Source: Zobellia barbeyronii (GTDB lineage Bacteria; Bacteroidota; Bacteroidia; Flavobacteriales; Flavobacteriaceae). Taken from it: a stretch of DNA of 64,000 nucleotides. Below, in pieces: positions 8,480 through 17,446 of this stretch. The position numbers and the translations under genes are program-made. How positions within the stretch are numbered: the first letter of the stretch is position 1; each line of letters begins with the position of its first letter. The notes beneath the pieces were generated by a model. It ran no database searches and was not told the origin of the DNA. It saw only the letters and a program-made list of their open reading frames with translations. The stretch is from positions 434,001 to 498,000 of the forward strand of contig NZ_JACATN010000001.1 in assembly GCF_018603515.1 (NCBI RefSeq), read 5' to 3'.

Positions 8480-9514
8480 ATGAAAAATCCACTTCTTGAA
8501 TTCACCGATAAAGGCATCTATTGCAGTGCTGCCAAGGTTTATTTAGACCCATGGAAACCTGTAGATAAGGCTATAATTTCTCACGGTCATGCAGATCATA
8601 GTAGATGGGGACATAAACAATATATTACGCATCATAGAAATGTTCCTATAATTAGTCATCGTTTGGGCGAAATTAGTGTGACGGGAAAAGAATGGGGCGA
8701 GACTTTTCTGGTCAATAATGTGAAATTCACCTTATATCCGGCCGGACATATTATTGGATCTTCCCAAATTAGGGTAGAACACAAAGGTGAAATATGGGTG
8801 TTTACGGGCGATTACAAAACCGAAAACGATGGTATATCAACTCCCTATGAATCCATTAAATGCGATACTTTCATAACCGAATGTACTTTTGGACTGCCTG
8901 CTTTTAAGTGGACACCTCAGCAAGAGGTTTTCGAGAATATCAACCAATGGTGGGCAGAGAACAAATCTGAAGGCAAAACTTCGATTTTATTCGGGTACAG
9001 TCTAGGCAAGGCACAACGGCTTCTAAAATATCTTAACACCGATATCGGAAAAATATACACGCATGGCGCCATTGAAAACATGACCCAAGTATTGCGCCCT
9101 TTAGTAGATTTCCCTGAAACGACCCTGATTACTAAGGAAACCAAAAAAGAAGAACTATTGGGAAACATTGTTCTTGCACCACCCAGTGCCCACGGAAGCA
9201 CGTGGATTCGTAAAATGGTGCCATATGTAACAGCTTCAGCAAGTGGTTGGATGACCTTTCGCGGAGCCCGCCGGCGTCGGGCTATTGATAAAGGTTTCGT
9301 TTTGAGCGACCATTGCGATTGGCAAGGACTTTTATCCAGCATTGAAGCCACCGGAGCGGAAAAAATTATCTGCACCCACGGGTATACGGAAATATTTTCT
9401 AGATACCTGCGCGAACAGGGTTATGATGCACGTACCGAAGAAACTCAGTATGGAGACGAGGAAGATAATACCGCTACTGATGAAACAGCAACTTTAGAGA
9501 AGCAAACATCATGA
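8480..9514 (+). CDS. Ligase-associated DNA exonuclease (metallo-beta-lactamase fold)
   Basis: MBL-fold nuclease of 344 residues related to the CPSF/SNM1 type. The metal-binding HxHxDH is present as SHGHADHS near residue 36, followed by the GHIIGSSQ and FTGDYK blocks and a late HCDW/CTHGY region. In the ligase-associated system it is thought to process DNA ends before sealing. It is the first gene of the unit and overlaps the ligase start by four bases (ATGA at 9511-9514), which points to translational coupling. The extreme C-terminus is acidic and Thr-rich. Identification rests mostly on motif plus context. Confidence 0.88.
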   Translation: MKNPLLEFTDKGIYCSAAKVYLDPWKPVDKAIISHGHADHSRWGHKQYITHHRNVPIISHRLGEISVTGKEWGETFLVNNVKFTLYPAGHIIGSSQIRVEHKGEIWVFTGDYKTENDGISTPYESIKCDTFITECTFGLPAFKWTPQQEVFENINQWWAENKSEGKTSILFGYSLGKAQRLLKYLNTDIGKIYTHGAIENMTQVLRPLVDFPETTLITKETKKEELLGNIVLAPPSAHGSTWIRKMVPYVTASASGWMTFRGARRRRAIDKGFVLSDHCDWQGLLSSIEATGAEKIICTHGYTEIFSRYLREQGYDARTEETQYGDEEDNTATDETATLEKQTS

Positions 9515-11178
9515 AGCAACCACAAAACACATCGGAGATTGATAGCCCAACAGCCATTGCTTCAAATGAACTTGGCATGAGAGGTTTTGCCGCACTCATC
9601 AAAACATTAGACAGCACAAATAAAACCAATGTAAAGGTTCAGGCTTTAGCAGATTATTTTCAGGTTGCTAATGATACGGATAAGGTATGGACCATTGCTA
9701 TTCTATCTCATCGCAGACCACCAAGACCCGTAAACACAACGCTATTGCGCGAATGGGCTTCGGAATTGGCGAATATACCCCTTTGGCTATTTGAAGAGAG
9801 CTATCATATTGTGGGCGATTTGGCGGAAACCATTGCCCTAATTGTTCCTTCGAGCAAAACATCTACAGAAAAAACACTGACCCAATTTCTAGAGGAGATG
9901 ATTTCGTTAAAGAAGAAATCAGATGTCGATAAAAAAACTTACCTCTTTGAGAACTGGAAAGTTCTTGATTACTACGAACGTTTTGTTTTTACCAAATTGA
10001 TTACCGGAGGGTTCCGTATTGGCGTCAGTCAAAAATTAATGACCCGAGCCTTAGCCAAGGCAACTGAAATAGATGAGGATATCTTGGCATATAAACTCAT
10101 GGGGAATTGGGACCCTAATAAAATCACCTTTCAAGAACTTATTTTAGAAGAAAACGAAAGCGATTATCTATCCAAACCCTATCCGTTTTATCTAGCCTAC
10201 GCCATTGAAAATGAACCACAAGATTTAGGCGATGTCACCCATTGGTCGGCAGAACATAAGTGGGACGGTATCCGTTCACAGGTTATCCTTAGAAATGATG
10301 AGCTTTTTGTCTGGAGCCGTGGTGAAGAATTAGTAACCGATAAGTACCCGGAATTCAACCTATTCATTCAAAAAATACCAAACGGTACTGTAATTGATGG
10401 AGAAATATTACCCTATATAGATGGGCAAATAGGCACCTTTAATGATTTACAGACACGCATAGGTCGCAAAACGGTTTCAAAGGCTTTACTCAAGAAAGTC
10501 CCTGTTATTTTAAAGGCCTATGATATTTTAGAATGGGAAGGAAAAGATATTAGAAACAAACCTTTTACCGAACGTAGGGTTATCTTAGAAAGATTATTCA
10601 AGGAAACAAACCATACAGACTTACCTTTTCACCTTTCAGAAACCATACATTTTAATTCATGGGAAGAGGCCGCCAAAGAAAGGGAACGTTCCCGTGAAAT
10701 GTTCAGTGAAGGGCTTATGCTAAAACATAAAGACTCCCCTTATTTAGTCGGTCGAAAAAAAGGCGATTGGTGGAAATGGAAAGTAGACCCGTTGACTATT
10801 GATGCCGTGCTTACCTATGCCATGCGAGGACATGGTAGGCGTAGCAATTTATTTACGGATTACACCTTTGCCCTCTGGAACGAGAATGATGAAGGTGAAA
10901 AAGAACTGGTTACTTTTGCCAAAGCGTATTCAGGCCTTACAGATGCCGAGTTTAGAAAGGTAGATGCCTGGATCAAGAAAAATACTCTGGAACGCTTTGG
11001 ACCGGTACGTTCGGTTACGCCCCACCATGTTTTCGAAATTGCCTTTGAAGGTATTGCATTATCTAAGCGACATAAAAGCGGGGTTGCCACAAGGTTTCCA
11101 AGAATATTGAGATGGCGAAAAGATAAAAGCATTCACGAAGCCAATTCCTTAGAAGATTTAAAGTTGATGATTCCCTAA
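9511..11178 (+). CDS. ATP-dependent DNA ligase, ligase-associated repair type
   Basis: Seals DNA nicks using ATP. The nucleotidyl-transfer motif is EHKWDGIRSQ near residue 250, with Lys as the predicted AMP attachment site; later motifs are VIDGEILPY, SEGLMLKHKDSPY and WWKWKVDPL. An N-terminal helical domain (residues 20-200) precedes the catalytic core and a C-terminal OB fold ends in RWRKDKS. Length 555 fits the family. It is separate from the NAD-dependent housekeeping LigA, which is not in this window. Neighbours are the exonuclease (overlap 4 bases) and the helicase (gap 7 bases), so the three act as one operon. Confidence 0.92.
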   Translation: MKQPQNTSEIDSPTAIASNELGMRGFAALIKTLDSTNKTNVKVQALADYFQVANDTDKVWTIAILSHRRPPRPVNTTLLREWASELANIPLWLFEESYHIVGDLAETIALIVPSSKTSTEKTLTQFLEEMISLKKKSDVDKKTYLFENWKVLDYYERFVFTKLITGGFRIGVSQKLMTRALAKATEIDEDILAYKLMGNWDPNKITFQELILEENESDYLSKPYPFYLAYAIENEPQDLGDVTHWSAEHKWDGIRSQVILRNDELFVWSRGEELVTDKYPEFNLFIQKIPNGTVIDGEILPYIDGQIGTFNDLQTRIGRKTVSKALLKKVPVILKAYDILEWEGKDIRNKPFTERRVILERLFKETNHTDLPFHLSETIHFNSWEEAAKERERSREMFSEGLMLKHKDSPYLVGRKKGDWWKWKVDPLTIDAVLTYAMRGHGRRSNLFTDYTFALWNENDEGEKELVTFAKAYSGLTDAEFRKVDAWIKKNTLERFGPVRSVTPHHVFEIAFEGIALSKRHKSGVATRFPRILRWRKDKSIHEANSLEDLKLMIP

Positions 11179-11185
11179 CCGATAC

Positions 11186-13654
11186 ATGAATAGAGAAGAA
11201 CTTTACCATATTGCCCAAAATTGGTTCGACCAACAGAACTGGAAGCCCTTCAAGTTTCAAAAAGATACTTGGAAAGCCTTCCTTCGGGGTAAAAACGGAT
11301 TATTGAATGCTCCAACAGGGAGTGGCAAAACCTATGCTCTTTGGTTTCCTATTGTTCTGAACTACATCAAAAACAATCCACAGTACAAGACCAAGCACAA
11401 AAAAGGATTAAAAGCGATATGGATTACCCCATTACGGGCCCTTTCCCAAGAAATTAGACAATCCGCGGAACGAGTCACTGCCGATTTGGAAACGCAAATG
11501 ACCGTTGGCATCCGCACTGGGGATACAAATACTAAAGAACGGGCGAGTCAAAAAAAGCAAATGCCCGATTTGCTGATTACTACGCCCGAAAGCCTACAAC
11601 TCTTACTGGCCACAAAGGGCTACGATAAAATTTTCAAGGACTGCTCTGCTATTGTAGTTGACGAGTGGCACGAGCTGTTAGGCACCAAACGTGGAGTTCA
11701 GATGGAACTGGCCTTATCCCGACTGAAAACCATTTCAAAAGACCTTCGTATTTGGGGAATTTCCGCAACCATAGGCAATCTGGAACAGGCACGAGATGTA
11801 CTGCTCGGCCCCGAAACGGAAGCCTTAGAAAACTCGGTGATGATTAGGGCGAACATTAAAAAGAAAATCACCGTTAAGAGCATCATCCCAAAAAAGATGG
11901 AAACCTTCCCGTGGCGTGGGCATTTAGGATTGCATTTGCTTGAAGATGTTGTTCCTATAATCAACAACAGCAGAACTACCCTACTTTTCACAAATACACG
12001 TAGCCAATGTGAAATATGGTTCCAGAAAATTCTGGAAAAACATCCTGAATATGCAGGCGATATTGCCATGCATCATGGCAGTATTAATAAAGATACCCGC
12101 AATTGGGTAGAGAATGCCATCAGAAATGAAGAATTAAAAGCTGTTGTCTGCACTTCTAGTTTGGACTTAGGGGTTGATTTTGCCCCCGTAGAGACCGTTG
12201 TCCAGATAGGCGGCCCCAAAGGGGTTGCTCGTTTTCTACAACGGGCCGGCCGTAGCGGACATCGCCCTGGGGAGGAAAGTGTGATTTACTTTTTACCCAC
12301 CCACGCCATTGAGCTTATTGAAGCTTCCGCCCTGCAGCAAGCTGTAAAGAAAAATGCAGTAGAAGACCGTATGCCCTACCTCAACTGCTACGATGTACTG
12401 CTGCAATATTTGACTACGCTGGCTATTTCTGACGGATTCTATCCTGATGAAATTTATGAAGAAGTCCGCCAAACATTCTGTTATCAAACTTTGACCTTAG
12501 ACCAATGGCAATGGTTGCTCAACTTTTTGGTTATGGGAAGTCAGAGTTTGCAGTCCTATGACGAATACAAAAAAGTGGAAGTTGAAGAAGACGGAAAATT
12601 TAAAGTAAATAACCGTGGCGTTGCCATGCGGCACCGTTTTCAGATTGGTACTATTGTGGGCGATGTTAACCTTACCGTTCGTTATCAAAAGGGAGGATAT
12701 ATTGGCTCCATAGAAGAGTTCTTTATTTCGAAATTAAATAGAGGCGATGTTTTTACGTTTGCGGGAAGAAACCTAGAATTTATCAGAATAAAGGATATGC
12801 AGGTACACGTACGTAACTCGACCAAAAAGACCAATAAAATTTCTAGTTGGTCCGGAAGTCGTATGACCCTATCCGCCCAGATGTCTAAATTACTACGAGA
12901 AGAACTGTATACTTCCAGTGAAGATAAAAAATACCAATCGGTTGAAATACGTTCGTTAGCCCATATATTCGAGCGTCAACGTCGTGAAAGTATTGTTCCC
13001 AAACCCAATGAATTCCTAATCGAAACCTTTAAAACCCGAGAAGGTTACCACCATGTTTTCTATCCTTTTGAAGGACGTTTTGTTCACGAGGCCATGGGCA
13101 GTCTTTTGGGCTATCGCATCAGCTTATTATCTCCTATTACCTTTTCACTAGCATTTAACGACTATGGTTTTGAGTTGCTTTCTGACCAACAGATAGACAT
13201 ACAACAAGTCCTAGACAATGATTTATTTACAGCTGAATATTTACTGGACGATTTACAAAAAAGCCTGAACGCCACAGAAATGGCCCGTCGTAAATTTCGG
13301 GACATCGCAATTATAAGTGGTATGGTATTTACTGGCTATCCAAACAAGGGCGTTAAAATGAAACATTTGCAAAGTAACTCCCAATTGCTTTTTGAAGTTT
13401 TCCGAGATTACGAACCAGAAAACCTACTCTTTCAACAAGCTTTTACGGAAACCTTTCAGCACCAGCTGGAAGAAGGGCGTTTGCGGCTTTCCCTAGAACG
13501 TATTGCTGAACAGGAGATTGTTTGGAAACCATGTGAAAAAGCTACTCCTTTTGCCTTTCCATTAATTACCGACCGTATGAGTAGGGAGAAACTATCTAGT
13601 GAAAAATTAGCTGACCGTATTAAACGTATGTCTGCCATATTGATGAAGAAATAA
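11186..13654 (+). CDS. Ligase-associated DEXH-box helicase (Lhr-like)
   Basis: Superfamily 2 helicase of 822 residues. Motif I is APTGSGKT near residue 47, motif II is VVDEWHELLG near residue 158, motif III is SATIGN, and motif VI is LQRAGRSGHRPG. The DEWH form and the long C-terminal part (from about residue 420) place it with Lhr-Core helicases, which translocate 3' to 5' and unwind duplexes. In this operon it is expected to expose or remodel ends for the exonuclease and ligase. It ends 77 bases before the stop of a convergent lipoprotein gene. Confidence 0.92.
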   Translation: MNREELYHIAQNWFDQQNWKPFKFQKDTWKAFLRGKNGLLNAPTGSGKTYALWFPIVLNYIKNNPQYKTKHKKGLKAIWITPLRALSQEIRQSAERVTADLETQMTVGIRTGDTNTKERASQKKQMPDLLITTPESLQLLLATKGYDKIFKDCSAIVVDEWHELLGTKRGVQMELALSRLKTISKDLRIWGISATIGNLEQARDVLLGPETEALENSVMIRANIKKKITVKSIIPKKMETFPWRGHLGLHLLEDVVPIINNSRTTLLFTNTRSQCEIWFQKILEKHPEYAGDIAMHHGSINKDTRNWVENAIRNEELKAVVCTSSLDLGVDFAPVETVVQIGGPKGVARFLQRAGRSGHRPGEESVIYFLPTHAIELIEASALQQAVKKNAVEDRMPYLNCYDVLLQYLTTLAISDGFYPDEIYEEVRQTFCYQTLTLDQWQWLLNFLVMGSQSLQSYDEYKKVEVEEDGKFKVNNRGVAMRHRFQIGTIVGDVNLTVRYQKGGYIGSIEEFFISKLNRGDVFTFAGRNLEFIRIKDMQVHVRNSTKKTNKISSWSGSRMTLSAQMSKLLREELYTSSEDKKYQSVEIRSLAHIFERQRRESIVPKPNEFLIETFKTREGYHHVFYPFEGRFVHEAMGSLLGYRISLLSPITFSLAFNDYGFELLSDQQIDIQQVLDNDLFTAEYLLDDLQKSLNATEMARRKFRDIAIISGMVFTGYPNKGVKMKHLQSNSQLLFEVFRDYEPENLLFQQAFTETFQHQLEEGRLRLSLERIAEQEIVWKPCEKATPFAFPLITDRMSREKLSSEKLADRIKRMSAILMKK

Positions 13655-13692
13655 AAAAAACCTGCTAAAACATATAAGTTCTAACAGGTTTC
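13655..13692 (-). terminator. Rho-independent terminator of the lipoprotein gene
   Basis: Arms at 13658-13667 (AAACCTGCTA) and 13682-13691 (TAACAGGTTT). On the minus strand the single unmatched position becomes a U-G pair and the stem is followed by eight T. On the plus strand the stem has a C-A mismatch and only a short T run, so it mainly serves the minus-strand gene, but it may also slow the helicase transcript. Confidence 0.7.
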
Positions 13693-13730
13693 AAATATCT
13701 AAGTGATTGAGCTAAGCTCAATTTTACAGA

Positions 13731-14165
13731 CTATTTCTTAACGTAAACATATTTGTTAACATCTGTTTCTCCTTCGTATTCATCTACAGCTGTAATAGTA
13801 AGTTCATTTCCTGAAATTGAATATTCAAGAACGTTCTCATCACTATCAGTAACAATTAATATTTTACCAGAAGAAGGTAGTGACCATTCGCCTGACTCTA
13901 AACCATCTTCATCTATAGCACATTCATTCTCATTTCCTTCAACTGGATTGTAATCTATCAAATCATAGATTCCATCAGATTTAAAAATAATTGTTTCTTC
14001 TAAATCGCAATTATCAAGCTGGTAAGTTTCACCGTTTTCAAACTCTGCCGTAAGTTGCCAAGAGCCCATTAGAGAGTTTTCCGGGCTATCTTCACTATCA
14101 TCATCACTACAAGAGGTAAAGAAACCAAGCGTCAGCGCACTAAATAAAATAAATACTTTTTTCAT
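13731..14165 (-). CDS. Lipocalin-like lipoprotein
   Basis: A 144-residue lipoprotein. The signal peptide ends in the lipobox GFFTSC (Cys19), and the mature protein starts SDDDSEDS, an acidic stretch like the lipoprotein export signal that sends flavobacterial lipoproteins to the cell surface. The rest (LMGSWQLTAEFENG, then alternating strands) resembles Bacteroidota lipocalin-like domains. It is very acidic. Ligand unknown. It is inserted in opposite orientation between the helicase and phosphoesterase genes of the ligase repair set, with its own terminator, so it looks like an unrelated passenger. Confidence 0.75.
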   Translation of the reverse strand: MKKVFILFSALTLGFFTSCSDDDSEDSPENSLMGSWQLTAEFENGETYQLDNCDLEETIIFKSDGIYDLIDYNPVEGNENECAIDEDGLESGEWSLPSSGKILIVTDSDENVLEYSISGNELTITAVDEYEGETDVNKYVYVKK

Positions 14166-14241
14166 AAGGTCAAAAATTTGGGTTTTTAATTATGATTTTT
14201 TACAAAACGGTTCACTTCTCGATTTATTATCTTTATCCGTC

Positions 14242-14907
14242 ATGGTGCAAGATTTAGAAATACGTTCTCAACATTTTATTATGCATCCGTCCGGAGTTCT
14301 TTTTTGGAAGGAAAAATCAATGCTACTGATTAGTGACGTGCATCTAGGAAAGATTTCACACTTTAGAAAATTTGGAGCGGCTGTACCCCAAGCTGCAGTG
14401 TTGAAAAATTTTGAAGCGATGGATAGGGCCATCAATTTCTTTCAACCAGAGATTATCGTCTTTATGGGAGACCTTTTTCACTCTTCATTAAACAAAGAAT
14501 GGCAATTATTTGAAAAGTGGGTTAGCACTGTTATTTCTGAAATCATCTTAGTTGCCGGCAACCACGATATCATTTCCCCTCTTAAATATGAAGATTTGGG
14601 AATACGAGTTATTTCGGAAATACAACTAGACGGTTTTTTGTTGACGCATCACCCAGAAGAACGAGAAGGTTTTTTTAATTTCTCTGGACATATTCACCCT
14701 GCAGTTCGTTTGCAAGGCTTGGGACGCCAATCCGTACGATTATCTTGCTTTTTTAAATCAGACAATCAGATGATTTTGCCCGCTTTTGGGACCTTTACGG
14801 GAACTTATGTTTTAGAACCCGAACCCAACAACGAAATATTTGCTCTAACCGAAGATGAAGTTTTTCAAGTACAGTTCAAGGAATCGCGCCGTAAGAAGCG
14901 CTATTGA
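14242..14907 (+). CDS. pdeM: Ligase-associated phosphoesterase/endonuclease PdeM
   Basis: Calcineurin-like metallophosphoesterase of 221 residues. The metal-binding blocks are LLISDVHLGK, MGDLFHSSLNKEW, AGNHD and SGHIHPA, in the right order for the fold. This subgroup accompanies the bacterial ATP ligase, DEXH helicase and MBL exonuclease, and is named ligase-associated DNA damage response endonuclease PdeM. The three partners end 588 bases upstream on the same strand, but the inverted lipoprotein gene lies between, so it must have its own promoter. That promoter should lie in the 76-base divergent gap, where no strong box is seen. Confidence 0.85.
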   Translation: MVQDLEIRSQHFIMHPSGVLFWKEKSMLLISDVHLGKISHFRKFGAAVPQAAVLKNFEAMDRAINFFQPEIIVFMGDLFHSSLNKEWQLFEKWVSTVISEIILVAGNHDIISPLKYEDLGIRVISEIQLDGFLLTHHPEEREGFFNFSGHIHPAVRLQGLGRQSVRLSCFFKSDNQMILPAFGTFTGTYVLEPEPNNEIFALTEDEVFQVQFKESRRKKRY

Positions 14908-14970
14908 ATCAGTCCGTTTTATTTCAGTTTGAATCAATTGCCTTTCAGCCATTAACGTACATTTACAAAA

Positions 14971-15780
14971 ATGAATTTTATGAAAAAGAGTCTGGCCTTA
15001 CTCAACTTGTTTTCTGTTTTATTTGTCATTGCCGTTAACTACGTATCCCAGATGTACCGGCTAAACGATACTACTATTGGTGAAATAAGCCGTAGATATG
15101 ACAACCTCTTTACTCCAGCACCGTACGCATTTTCTATTTGGGGCATCATTTTCTTAAGCCTCCTAGCATATGCTATCTTCCAAGTAAAACGAGCCTTTTT
15201 CAGTAAAAAAGAAAGCAACTTTATTTCTCAAACCGGATATTGGTTTTTTATCGCCAACATTCTAAATGCTTCTTGGGTTTTAGCTTTTGCATTTGATTAC
15301 ACCGGAATTTCAGTGTTGATTATGCTGGGGATTCTTTTTTCGCTCATTAAAATTATATTAAATACCAATATGGAAAGATGGGATGCTCCCGTTGAAGTTA
15401 TTGCCTTTGTTTGGTGGCCTATCTGTTTGTATAGCGGATGGATTGCGGTGGCAACCATTGCCAACATTTCTGCATACCTCACAAAATTAGGTTGGGAAGG
15501 CGCACCTCTTTCTGAAGTATCATGGACTATTATTCTAATTGGTATTGCCACAATAATTAACCTTGCTATGACTTGGAAACGTAATATGCGCGAATTTGCA
15601 CTAGTTGCCGTATGGGCCTTTGTCGCTATTTTCGTTCGACATAAAGATAACTATGAAATTGTTGCGTACTCCGCACTTACAGCAGCTATTATCCTATTTA
15701 TTTCTTCTATGGCTCATGCTATGAAAAACAAAGAGACCAGTCCCGGTAAAAAGTTAAAAGAACGATTACAAAATCATTAA
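14971..15780 (+). CDS. TspO/MBR-like tryptophan-rich membrane protein
   Basis: Integral membrane protein of 269 residues with about seven to eight hydrophobic segments. The block FTPAPYAFSIWGIIF resembles the first conserved TspO/MBR motif, and the later FVWWPICLYSGW is Trp-rich. It is longer than classic TspO (about 160 residues, five helices), as in many Bacteroidota relatives labelled tryptophan-rich sensory protein. TspO proteins bind tetrapyrroles and affect stress signalling; that role is not shown here. A near-consensus promoter (TTG 14938-14940, 17-base spacer, TACATTTA) lies just upstream. The first two Met codons are close together (14971 and 14980). Confidence 0.62.
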   Translation: MNFMKKSLALLNLFSVLFVIAVNYVSQMYRLNDTTIGEISRRYDNLFTPAPYAFSIWGIIFLSLLAYAIFQVKRAFFSKKESNFISQTGYWFFIANILNASWVLAFAFDYTGISVLIMLGILFSLIKIILNTNMERWDAPVEVIAFVWWPICLYSGWIAVATIANISAYLTKLGWEGAPLSEVSWTIILIGIATIINLAMTWKRNMREFALVAVWAFVAIFVRHKDNYEIVAYSALTAAIILFISSMAHAMKNKETSPGKKLKERLQNH

Positions 15781-15795
15781 ACAATCAAGATTACT

Positions 15796-17145
15796 TTACA
15801 CCATAGATTTAATATCATTAGACCACGATGGGTAAGTAAAAATAGTCTGCTTGATTTGTTTAGCGGTCATACCCTGATTTATAGCAAGTGCAAATAAATT
15901 AATTGTTTCACCTGCGGCAGGACCTATCAAATGGGCTCCCACAATTACATTTGTACGTTCGTTTAGTAAAAGTTTATAGGCATACACTGGTGCGTTGATA
16001 CGCTTAGCATTGAACCCATCGGAAATTGACTTATAATTGACCACTACATTTTTATATCGACTCTTTGCTTCTTCTTCCGAATATCCTACTGACGCTAAGT
16101 TTGGCAACGTGAACACCACTGATGGAGTAACCGAAATCTCTAGTTTTTTCTTATTTCCTTTAATAATATTGATGCCCACTACATTTCCCTCTTTACTAGA
16201 AAGCGGTGTTAACGGCAACCCTTTGTCCGAAACATCGCCACAAGCATACACATTTACGTTACTCGTGCTTTGCAAATAATCATTTGTCTCAATTCCGTTC
16301 TCATTAAAAGTTACATTTCCTTTTTCTAGCTGTAATTTTGAAATTGCGGGAACCCTTCCTGCGGAATTAAATACTGCCTTTGTTTTTAATATCTCTGTCT
16401 TACCTTTTTTCTCAAAAGATACTTTCAAGTTTTTAGTCCCCTTCTTTAATCCAATAATTTTCGCGTTAAAAATAAATTCGATTCCCAATTCCTTAGAATA
16501 GGCAGTTAGTTCTTTAACCAAATCTGCGTCAAAAGCTTTCAATGGCCTCTTACCTGAATCTATTACAGTTACTTCTGCCCCAGCCCTGGCTGCAATATGT
16601 GCAAATTCCATTCCCACATATCCAGCTCCAATGAAAGTGATTCTTTTGGGTAACTTTTTCTGACTTAAAAAATCATCGCTAGTTTTTAAATACTTGCTTC
16701 CCTTAAAATTCAATTCGCGTGGCTCATAGCCTGTAGCAATTACAATTTTATCTGCCTGAATAATCTTTCCCTCTACCGAAAGCGTATTCTCATCTATAAA
16801 TTTTGGAGATTGATGGTACATGTCAATTCCCAAGTCCCTCAATTTTTTCTCCGTAGATTTCGGAACAGTTTGCGAAAAATTCTCTTTAAAACTCATCAAC
16901 TTTTTCCAATTTAGTTCAGGAACATCTTTGATGCCTTTCCCTAGAAGATTTTTACTTGCTTCTATAACTTCTGTTGCTCCCAACAATACTTTTTTAGGGT
17001 CACAACCTCTATTGGCACAAGTACCGCCATATTCTCTTTTATCAGAAATACCAACTTTAAGTCCTGACTCCACACAAGCCTTGGCAACAGCTTGTCCCGC
17101 AACTCCACTTCCTATAACAAATACATCATATTTTTGTTCTTTCAT
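15796..17145 (-). CDS. FAD/NAD(P)-dependent disulfide oxidoreductase-like protein (class I variant)
   Basis: Flavoprotein of 449 residues with the class I pyridine nucleotide-disulfide oxidoreductase layout. The FAD motif VIGSGVAGQA is near residue 10, the redox pair Cys43/Cys48 sits in GGTCANRGCDPKK, the NAD(P) motif is FIGAGYVGMEFA near residue 175, and YACGDVSDKG contacts FAD. The usual C-terminal His-Pro...Glu catalytic pair (as in AHPTLSE) is replaced by TYPSWSND, so the acid-base residue of glutathione reductase or lipoamide dehydrogenase is missing. It may reduce another acceptor. It is a single gene, convergent with the TspO-like gene (15 bases). Confidence 0.82.
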   Translation of the reverse strand: MKEQKYDVFVIGSGVAGQAVAKACVESGLKVGISDKREYGGTCANRGCDPKKVLLGATEVIEASKNLLGKGIKDVPELNWKKLMSFKENFSQTVPKSTEKKLRDLGIDMYHQSPKFIDENTLSVEGKIIQADKIVIATGYEPRELNFKGSKYLKTSDDFLSQKKLPKRITFIGAGYVGMEFAHIAARAGAEVTVIDSGKRPLKAFDADLVKELTAYSKELGIEFIFNAKIIGLKKGTKNLKVSFEKKGKTEILKTKAVFNSAGRVPAISKLQLEKGNVTFNENGIETNDYLQSTSNVNVYACGDVSDKGLPLTPLSSKEGNVVGINIIKGNKKKLEISVTPSVVFTLPNLASVGYSEEEAKSRYKNVVVNYKSISDGFNAKRINAPVYAYKLLLNERTNVIVGAHLIGPAAGETINLFALAINQGMTAKQIKQTIFTYPSWSNDIKSMV

Positions 17146-17446
17146 CTTTTGAATATTATTTTAATCTGGAATCCTCTTTTCTAGAAGGTTGAATCTCCTC
17201 TTTTAACACGAATTAAATGAATCCTTCCCGTCTAATTATTGACGCAACAAAACAAACATGACTAACTTTAATCCATCAATACTTAATAACGCACAAAAAG
17301 CAATTCATTGGGCATAAAAACTTAAAGGGAGTTCGCTACCTTTGCTTTTCAAAATTTAGAGACCTGTTTTATTCTCAGGTCAAGGTATTATCATCTTGGA
17401 CGAGCCAGTTAAGCTGACTTTGTTTGAGTTCTTAAAAAACTAACGG
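17146..17446. promoter_or_regulatory. Divergent intergenic region with mfd promoter and leader
   Basis: No gene is seen in these 301 bases. On the plus strand TACCTTTG at 17337-17344 fits the -7 box; the nearest upstream TTG (17308-17310) is 26 bases away, a little too far. That predicts an mfd leader of about 95 bases holding a short hairpin GACCTG-9-CAGGTC (17361-17381). I see no known riboswitch. No good minus-strand box was found for the oxidoreductase. Confidence 0.45.

Noticed and set aside
8917-9375. Open frame on the minus strand inside the exonuclease gene
   Set aside because: It lies entirely opposite a gene with strong MBL motifs, has no recognisable domain, and similar antisense frames occur in other long genes here.
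11698-12069. Open frame on the minus strand inside the helicase gene
   Set aside because: Opposite-strand shadow of a well-supported coding frame, with no motif or promoter.
17345-17446. Possible riboswitch in the mfd leader
   Set aside because: Only one six-pair hairpin is seen and no known aptamer pattern; mfd is not a usual riboswitch target.
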